A program made the position numbers and the translations under genes. 64,000 nt of DNA from Silene latifolia (lineage: Eukaryota > Streptophyta > Magnoliopsida > Caryophyllales > Caryophyllaceae). This document shows, in pieces, positions 56,279 to 64,000 of this stretch; position 1 is the stretch's first letter; each line of letters opens with the position of its first letter. The DNA is taken from contig NC_133534.1 of the NCBI RefSeq assembly GCF_048544455.1, positions 224,654,292 to 224,718,291 of the forward strand. Direction: 5' to 3'. The notes under the pieces were generated by a model. It was not told where the DNA came from and searched no databases. It saw only the letters and a list, made by a program, of their open reading frames with translations.

Positions 56279-56420
56279 TTCCCTCTTGTTCTCTGTCATT
56301 ACCTCTTTTCTTTGTGGACAATTCAATGAATTTAACCCACTGGTTGAGTTTTATTGATCCTAAAATCTCTCTTTTTTATGAGTTTAATCAAAGGTAAACA
56401 AATGAATTAGACGAAGGGAG
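56279..56420. mobile_element. Degenerate Stowaway-like MITE inside element B
   Basis: The right end TTAGACGAAGGGAG followed by TA is a clear Stowaway terminus, with GGTAAACAAATGAAT just inside. The left end (TTCCCTCTTGTTC after TA) is diverged. Confidence 0.55.
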
Positions 56421-56483
56421 TATAAAGTAACATTCCTCTATTACCATTACCAATTTTCTACCTCACTAGCTTTTTTAAAACTT

Positions 56484-57330
56484 GGTCATTATAGGTGTTA
56501 GGAATCACCTATTTTGTTCTTTGCCTTATTTTGTGAATCTCAGTCCTTATTTTGTGAATCTCATACATTATTCAGTGAATCTTAAGGCTTGTTTTGTGAA
56601 ACTTGATCATCATAAGTGGTTAAAATCACCTATTTTGCTCTTTTCTTTATTAGGTGAATCTCAGACTTTGTTTTGTGAATCTCGGACCTTGTTCAAGTGA
56701 ATCTTAGAGGTTGTTTTGTGAAACATGGTCATCATAAGTGGTTAAAATCACGTTTTTTGCTCTTTTCCTTGTTTGGTGAATCTCATACCTTATTTTGTGA
56801 ATCTCATACCTTATTCAGTGAATCTTAAGGCTTGTTTTGTAAAACTTGATCATCATAAGTGGTTAAAATCACCTATTTTGCTCTTTTCTTTATTAGGTGA
56901 ATCTCAAACTTTGTTTTGTGAATCTTAGACCTTGTTCAGTGAATCTTAGAGCTTATTTTGTGAAACATGGTCATCATAAGTGGTTAAAATCACGTTTTTT
57001 GCTCTTTTCCTTATTTGGTGAATCTCAGACCTTATTTTGTGAATCTCATACCTTATTCAGTGAATCTTAAGGCTTCTTTGTGAAACTTGATCATCATAAG
57101 TGGTTAAAATCACCTATTTTGCTCTTTTCTTTATTAGGTGAATCTGAGACTTTGTTTTGTGAATCTCAGAGCTTGTTCAGTGAATCGTAGAGCTTGTTTT
57201 GTGAAACTTGGTCATCATAAGTGGTTAAAATCACGTTTTTTGCTCTTTCCTTATTTGGTGAATCTCGGACTTTGTTTTGTGAATCTCAGACCGTGTTCAT
57301 TGAATCTTAGAGGTTGTTTTGTGAAACTTG
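56484..57330. repeat. 121-bp tandem array, about seven copies
   Basis: CATCATAAGTGGTTAAAATC recurs at about 56607, 56730, 56851, 56972, 57092 and 57213, after a diverged first copy at 56484. Units alternate between ACCTATTTTGCTC and ACGTTTTTTGCTC types, so the order is dimeric (about 242 bp). Each unit contains three or four GTGAATCT-like short repeats. Confidence 0.92.
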
Positions 57331-57436
57331 GAATATGACTTGCACAAATAAGTTCATTTCCAGCAGACCAATTGATCATATACAGCATCAGATAAGTTCA
57401 ATCTTAAATTTACACATATATCAATCTTAAATTTAC

Positions 57437-57560
57437 CGTAATATAAGTTCACTGACACTGTCAATGCCAATTATTGTACGCGCGGCTTGGCTTTGCTTCA
57501 ATAATCAAAGATGATCGTAGGGAACTCAACAACGCAATGTCGGACCGACCTCCGGTCTTA
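57437..57560 (-). pseudogene. Diverged duplicate of the DUF6598-like last exon
   Basis: On the minus strand this reads SDIALLSSLRSSLIIEAK and then decays, matching the LIIEADL region of the exon at 57708-57955. The plus-strand DNA also shares ACTGTCAATGCC and TTCAATAATCAAA blocks with that exon. It is a degenerate partial repeat of the same gene. Confidence 0.5.
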
Positions 57561-57707
57561 AATTTGATATATAGGTTCATCAAAAAATCAATGCAAAAAT
57601 TCACAGGACCAAAGTGATTAATAAATAACATTATATATCCTACATAAATATTTCCACGCACAAAGTGATAATATATTCTTACATTCTACATAAATAAATA
57701 CATTCCA

Positions 57708-57955
57708 TTACAATACAATCCTAAATTCCAAGTTCCGACTTAAAAAGAAAAGGTCTGTCCTAAAGCGGATTCCAACATACAGTCGGACCTCTTTAAAAGA
57801 TGCGCAAATTTCGATGCCATAATGTTCTCCTTCAATGGTCACATAATATGGTTCCTCGAGATCAAACTCGATTCTCGCCAACCCGCATATAGAATCACCA
57901 ACACCGTCAATGCCGCATACGCTAAGGTCTGCTTCGATAATCAAATCCGCATCAC
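57708..57955 (-). pseudogene. DUF6598-like C-terminal exon
   Basis: An acceptor (TTGCTGTTCCAG) precedes an 82-codon frame ending in TAA. It contains DADLIIEADLSVCGIDGVGD, then GLARIEFDLEEPYY and TIEGEHYGIEICASF. The LIIEADL...GxIEGxxGxIEV pattern matches my memory of the C-terminal part of plant DUF6598 proteins, whose function is unknown. Upstream exons joining this to the start at 59435 could not be identified, so the gene may be incomplete; I call it a probable remnant. If expressed it would be transcribed leftward inside element B. Confidence 0.45.
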
Positions 57956-58202
57956 CTGGAACAGCAAGAATGTTGTTATAAGTAACCCAAATAAGTTATC
58001 ATTCCCAATGGAATATGACTTGCACAAATACTGATGCCTCCAGGTAACTAATTATAGTTCTACTCATCGCTTCTACGACATAAAAAAGGATCCGAAAGCG
58101 TGCTCAACAAAATAAATTTCATACAACCCAATAATAGAAAACATAAATATTCTTGATATACATATAATTCTTTGGGATCCGAACTAATGAATGCTTTGAT
58201 GT

Positions 58203-58436
58203 GCACTAGGAGCTGGAAACTTGGGTACAATAAGCATTGACAAGGTATATACCATTCCTAAATCAGCAAGATTGTTAAGACGGTATCGATACACGAAACT
58301 CGGTTTAACTAACTCAATCTACACCGAGAAATTCCCGGAGCTTTCATCACAATCGGTTTGCACCACTATGATTAATTGTAAAGTTGAACCAACCAAGGGC
58401 AAGGGAGAAGATTCAATCAAAATGATCGCATCATGA
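58203..58436 (+). other. Unrecognised open frame in element B
   Basis: A plus-strand frame after an acceptor-like TGCACTAG reads GAGNLGTISIDKVYTIPKSA and ends in TGA at 58434-58436. Composition is protein-like, but I know no family. It lies antisense to the presumed DUF6598-like transcript, so it may be fortuitous. Confidence 0.25.
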
Positions 58437-59391
58437 TCGCATTAGCTTGCTTAATTCAAACATCACCCATCTTAATCACCTTATGCAATCACGTTTCAAG
58501 GTTGTTTACCTTTAAATGCACAGCCAGCGATTAGGCCACGACATATACCGATCGAATTACATAAAAAAGTTAAGCAATAAACTCGCACTCGTAGTCGTAC
58601 AACTATGAACTATGATGAATTAAATACAATGCCACTATGCAATTCAAAGATCAGCTCGAAAGATTATCTGAGTTCTATTGATAAGAGGACGACCTTATCC
58701 AAGGGTGACAAAGTAAATCAATGAACACTCGAACAGTATGAAAACAACCCATCAAACCGGTTGATTGTCCGTTGAGGCGTATGAGAGAGTACAGGTGTCT
58801 AGAACAAAGAATAGGCCTACGAGGGGATGTGAACCGTGAAGAACAGACATATGCTAATAGTAATGCTCTCTATCAACCAAGTTATGCCTAAAGTAGATCA
58901 TTAATATAGTAGACGCCATATACTCTGTATTATACAATGACGAATTAAGATAGAACATCAAACATTAGAGTTAAGTGACAGAGTGAGCATTTCCAGTTAT
59001 AATACTCTTAAGTGAATTATGCCTAATGCAGAAGGGTTTGCAGAATAGCTCCTCAATCCCCCTGTCAACCACAATACAAGAACTTGCTTAATTCCTCTGG
59101 ATCACTACCTTCAATCCGCTAGTCCACTAAACCACACAACAATCATTCGCATAATCACTCGCATTACACACAAAACCGAATTCCAAACCTAGATCATTCC
59201 GATATTACACAACAACTCAAATAAACACACAATTCACAAAGATAACACAAAGAATTAACAAAGAACTACGACTTCAAATATCAATCTAATACCAGAATCA
59301 TGATCGCATCATGATCGCATTAGACAGGTGTAAGAAAATACAACGCCGGACAAAGAATGCTTACATCTGAACATTAGTGGATCGAAATTAC

Positions 59392-59435
59392 CTAACTTTC
59401 GGATGATAATGGAGATCGAAAAGCTCAGTGGTCAT
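59392..59435 (-). CDS. Putative first exon of the leftward gene in element B
   Basis: ATG at 59435-59433 reads MTTELFDLHYHPKV and ends at a consensus donor (AG then GTAATT) at 59392. It follows a 5' leader-like stretch and a TATA box at the right distance. The following exons are not identified except possibly 57955-57708. Confidence 0.4.
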
Positions 59436-59547
59436 GGTGGACGGAAGCTCGGTGAGAAATGGCGGCGAAATCTGGGCTGAAGAGAGGGAAATTGAACGGA
59501 GTAAACGCGATCGAGTAAATGAATAAGGGGAAATCAACAGTTTGTTG

Positions 59548-59575
59548 GGTTATATAAAGGGACACGTGTCAACAT
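59548..59575 (-). promoter_or_regulatory. TATA box and G-box promoter in element B
   Basis: On the minus strand GACACGTGTCC (a G-box-type ACGT element) is followed by CTTTATATAACC, a strong TATA box, about 115 bases before the putative ATG at 59435. This is a standard plant promoter layout and suggests bZIP/bHLH-responsive transcription. Confidence 0.55.
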
Positions 59576-59659
59576 CTGAGGCACTTGTAGTTGTTTAATC
59601 CAATGGTTTAGAAGGTGTCCAGCCGCCTCACCCTAAGAAGGGTGCCTCACATGATTCAA

Positions 59660-60669
<1,010 letters not shown>

Positions 60670-61659
60670 GTCTTAGGTCCTGCATCTATACAAGTAGTAG
60701 TACCGTTCCAACCCTTGCTAGAGCAAATAGCAGAATGCCTTCGGTTCTCAAGCCCTCAGTATCGCTACGCTGCCAAAGGAGGTAATAGCGTCCACCTTTC
60801 AATCCACACAGAGGGTGAACCAGTTGCCTTTATATACACTGGCGGTCCAGCCTTGACTCCTGAAGAGTCGTGTGAACATGCGGCTATGCAGGCTGTCCGC
60901 GATCTAATGACTAAATATAATGTCACTGTCAAGGACTTCACCCACACCAAAAGGGAATCACAAAGGTTTGCCGGCCTTTACAACCCGAAAAAGCGAGAGT
61001 TAGAAGAACTTATGAAGGGCCATACTAACCTCCCCCATTTGAATGAGGAACTTCAGGAGCCCTTGCCAGACCCGCAAAGTAGTCACACTTGACTATGTTA
61101 CCCCGTTAAGGCACTGACTGAAAAATTCCCCATCCACCGTACTACAATGGATACCCTTCGCCATGGGAAGGAACAGACATCGCATTTATTACCGTGTCAC
61201 TCCCTGGAGTAATTAGTGGGAAAAAGGACATGGTTAGTGGTCGTTTCAAATTTCAGCCGCAAAACATGAATTAGCCAGAAAGTGATTGAATATGTTGCCC
61301 CAATACTTAACATTGAAATCATAGATGCAAACTATGATACTCCAGCCACTAATCGTGTCATTCTTAACTGTGCGCTAGCACGAGAAACCTACCTTGCTTC
61401 AAAGGCACGACTAACAGGCATAGAGGAAGAGTTTGAACCATCATGTTTGCTCCTTGAGGAAGGGGCTACAACTCCACGCGCTAAGGCTTTCCAAATCCCT
61501 CCTCCTAATGGTCCTCCTCCACCCCCTAAAAAAATCAAACTGTGTTCAACCTGCGAGCACAAATCTCACGTCCGACCTGCAAGAGCTAAGCCCCCCCGGT
61601 ACTTTAGAGTTTCTAAACATGTTGAAGAAATGTTTGACCGCTTCAAAAAAGGATAGTGG
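60670..61659 (+). pseudogene. Protein with two dsRBD-like repeats, frame-shifted
   Basis: An acceptor (AATCACAG) at 60669 opens a frame VLGPASIQVVVPFQPLLEQI. A dsRBD-like unit follows: QYRYAAKGGN, VHLSIHTEGEPVAFIYTGGP, then helix SCEHAAMQAVRDLMTKYNV. The frame ends with TGA at 61090-61092. In shifted frames a second, similar unit can be seen at about 61125-61330 (NGYPSPWEGTDIAFITVSL, then AAKHELARKVIEYVAPILNI). A tail to 61656 has a Pro-rich segment and C-x2-C (CSTCEHKSHV). The alpha-beta-beta-beta-alpha order fits divergent double-stranded-RNA-binding-like domains found in plant proteins of unknown role; RNA binding is inferred. At least two frame changes are needed, so it is a pseudogene unless undetected introns explain them. 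Confidence 0.5.
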
Positions 61660-62108
61660 CTAGCTATGTAAGGAATGGTATGGGTTACCGTAGCTGCAGC
61701 ATGGAATATGTTTAGTTTTGGCACCATGCTACTTAACTGTTTTTAGGTGTAATGCATTTCTGCTTTGTTTGTACTTATCCTAGGCGTTCGAAATATCGAA
61801 CTGTAACGTTATGACACTATAAATGTGTGGTTTGCTTCAGATATATTCCACCTTCAGCACTCGGTATGCAACAAAGCTCAGTTTACGCATTTTCCATATT
61901 AGATTGCGGCTCCGCATAAAAGCCATCTGTACGCATTATAATCCTTTGTAATTGCGAAAACAACAATAATATAACCCTTACATGTGTAGGACATTTACTA
62001 CCGCCCTATATCCACCAATTCAACAACTCCAACAGCTATTAGACACCTAATCCCGTGCTACTCCTTAACACAACCTCCCCTAAACTTTTACTTTGTTATT
62101 TCTTAAAG
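61660..62108. other. Spacer, no recognised feature
   Basis: AT-rich sequence with no coding evidence. It could be an intron between the dsRBD-like frame and the Thr/Pro-rich frame, since a pyrimidine-rich acceptor ends at 62108. Confidence 0.4.
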
Positions 62109-62747
62109 GAGGACACCACAACATTTGGTAAAGTTTCTGAGACCCTAAAAAAACAGCCTTTCGTAATTGAAGTTTCACCAAAGACGGCACTGTCAAGGAA
62201 CAATACATTGGAGTGGGCTCTACGGCAAGTAGTTGCTGTCCCGCCCATAACCATGCCGGCTGAAAAAATACCAGATGCAGTGCCACAAGGGCAAGAGATA
62301 GACATGGTTCCTGCAAAACCAACTCCGAAGGTAGCCAGGCAGCTAGAATTTGAGGAATCAATCCAGAAACCGACAAACCAAACACTGATTGATGTACAAA
62401 TTAGTTCTGAATATCCACCATTACGTAAACTTCCGGCATCAATGACCATTACTGAGAAAATACCAATAACAAGTGTGACAGCTGAAGAGCAGCCAACAAC
62501 TGCAGACACTGCTGTTTCTGCAACAACACCAGCATCTACCAAACTCGTCCCCAACACTACCCTGATTGAAGTGCTTCCTGCACCAGCCACACCTATCCTC
62601 AAAGCACCCAAAGTGGAAAAGACTACTGCTGCCACACCAGAAACACCCGTACATACCACCCCAAAGCGCAACACCGCAAAGGCAAATTTGCTACATCTCC
62701 TTCCAAAAAAAAAGAAAGGCGCCGCCATTTCAAGAACAAGCAATTAA
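62109..62747 (+). CDS. Thr/Pro-rich protein segment with C-terminal basic motif
   Basis: An open frame follows a TTTCTTAAAG acceptor-like site and starts EDTTTFGKVSETLKKQPFVI. It is rich in Thr, Pro, Ala and Val, with repeated TP motifs (PAPATPILKAPKVEKT, PETPVHTTPKRNTAK). It ends with LLHLLPKKKKGAAISRTSN and TAA at 62745-62747. PKKKK is a classical nuclear-localisation-like signal. There is no ATG at the beginning, so this is probably the last exon of a larger gene, perhaps the one at 60670. Low-complexity composition prevents a family call. Confidence 0.4.
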   Translation, partial: EDTTTFGKVSETLKKQPFVIEVSPKTALSRNNTLEWALRQVVAVPPITMPAEKIPDAVPQGQEIDMVPAKPTPKVARQLEFEESIQKPTNQTLIDVQISSEYPPLRKLPASMTITEKIPITSVTAEEQPTTADTAVSATTPASTKLVPNTTLIEVLPAPATPILKAPKVEKTTAATPETPVHTTPKRNTAKANLLHLLPKKKKGAAISRTSN

Positions 62748-64000
62748 CCTAAACCTATCAGTAGTAACACCATTTGTTAGTAAACAGCATGTCTGTAAAT
62801 ATTAACTATGTGTCCTTTTCTTAGCAAACAAGCCTACGACGCGCCTCTTAACCACTTCTACTACAAATTGTGGTGCTATAAAGCCTATAGGGCGTCTGCA
62901 ATATTTTGGGAACACTTTAGCTTACCTACCCATGTGTTCCATCCAAGAGCATCCTGCTATGGCTCTTTGATCCTAACTACCAAAAACAATGTGCACTTTT
63001 GGAAATTATGAATGAAGCACTTATTAAGGAAAATCTATCTCTATGTGTTCAGTAATCCTGGTCTTTATTTATGCAATCAACTACTACTAATCAGCTAAAT
63101 AATTAATTAAAACTATGTTACTACTATTACCCTAACATCTCTATACATTAGTATTCGTAATCCTATAATGATCTTGCATTACTTTAGACTTTAGGATTAC
63201 TTGTGCGATGTCGACTGAACATTTAAGGTAAAAAAGTCAAATATACCTTCGCAACATAAAACCCAAAAAAACCCTTCAACAAAACCCGTTTAACGTAAGC
63301 TAATTTACACTTACACTAGCATATAAATTTCTTCGAGTACATTCTTACAGTGGAAAACACACTATATTACTTCCCAACAGTAGCTTGCCGTCTCAGTCAC
63401 AGAAGCGCCTATAACATTACTAATTCATTACCTACACAAACCAAAACAAGCCATACCATGAAACCTAAAATTACCCTGCATCTAACCAGCAAGTTCAAAA
63501 CTAACTACATATCCTCTCTTTACAACACAATCCCCTCAAATAAGACAATTATATGCAATGGTCAACAAATGGCAGCTCTACAATCAATGCTTCCAACACA
63601 ATCCCCTGAAATAAGAAAGTTATATACAATACTCAACAAGTAACATTCCACCCAAAAAAAAAGGATAAAACCTTATAGGGTAGCCCTACTTACATCTTAG
63701 ATTGTATGGCACACAATATCTTAGGAAACTTTCAATAGATTTACCTAAAGCCTAATTTGCAGAGCAATATCAAAAGTATACTTTTAATTATTTGTCTGAA
63801 ACAAGAAACATTTATATATATCTATATATATAAAGATAGAGAAAAATAAGAGAAAGGGAGCTTACGCCATTATCAAAACAATACTAATTCGTAAATATAT
63901 AAGAGTTAATCGAAACAAAGTAAGCTACAAACAGTTATTCCTTTAACAATTTTTTCTATTCTCGACCATATCTAAGGCGTACTTCGTTTGCTCTTACATT
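62748..64000. other. Unassigned AT-rich end of window
   Basis: Two modest plus-strand frames (62808-63011 and 63350-63643) show no recognised similarity. The second contains a direct repeat (ACACAATCCCCT...AATAAGA at about 63528 and 63597). A short (TA)n-like stretch lies near 63812-63832. Confidence 0.45.

Noticed and set aside
62096-62743. Minus-strand frame of 215 codons opposite the Thr/Pro-rich exon
   Set aside because: It lies antisense to a more plausible plus-strand frame with an acceptor site and an NLS-like end, and its composition (Val/Ser/Phe-rich) looks like a shadow.

Overview
This is plant nuclear DNA, most likely from a eudicot. It is AT-rich, has GT-AG introns, carries a complete plant-type INO80 gene and is packed with plant transposons (CACTA, Ty3/gypsy chromovirus, TR-GAG, LARD-like, Stowaway). 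Caryophyllales is only a guess, from a remembered resemblance of the TACTCGATCGAGTA-rich LTRs; the sequence does not prove it.

Layout. Bases 1-27874 are one CACTA (En/Spm) DNA transposon whose left end lies outside the window. It holds a TNPD-like transposase gene and a second Ptta/En/Spm (transposase_24-type) gene, both decayed. Three LTR retrotransposons are nested in it, each with an exact 5-bp target duplication: a 9.0-kb LARD-like element with 3.5-kb LTRs (1725-10740, TTGTG), an 8.3-kb Tekay/Del-like chromovirus (13920-22207, CTGCC) and a 3.4-kb gag-protease-only element (24161-27575, CTACG). Without them about 7.2 kb of CACTA sequence remains. A truncated relative of the chromovirus follows at 28889-30700.

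31278-40938 is the host gene INO80 on the minus strand. I could place 23 exons with consensus splice sites and one continuous frame of 1528 residues, so it looks functional. Upstream, 42641-44165 is an intron-containing pseudogene of the MYG1 exonuclease family, next to a Stowaway MITE and a 147-bp tandem duplication. 44-52 kb is mostly unassigned but holds an intact single-exon orphan gene (48885-49433) with a good TATA box, plus large microsatellites.

52650-59793 is the most unusual part. Two unrelated-bodied elements with terminal inverted repeats (A, 2.95 kb; B, 3.86 kb) sit head to tail, and each edge falls in a long (TA)n tract: (TA)n-A-(TA)n-B-(TA)n. Their ends share an AGGATC-NN-GTGAG motif. 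Each contains a tandem array of alternating repeat types, and B also carries a promoter and gene remnants resembling DUF6598 proteins. They look like non-autonomous DNA elements that target TA microsatellites, as reported for rice Micron.

60.6-62.8 kb holds a decayed gene with two dsRBD-like repeats, then a Thr/Pro-rich reading frame ending in a nuclear-localisation-like basic stretch. The last 1.2 kb shows nothing I recognise.
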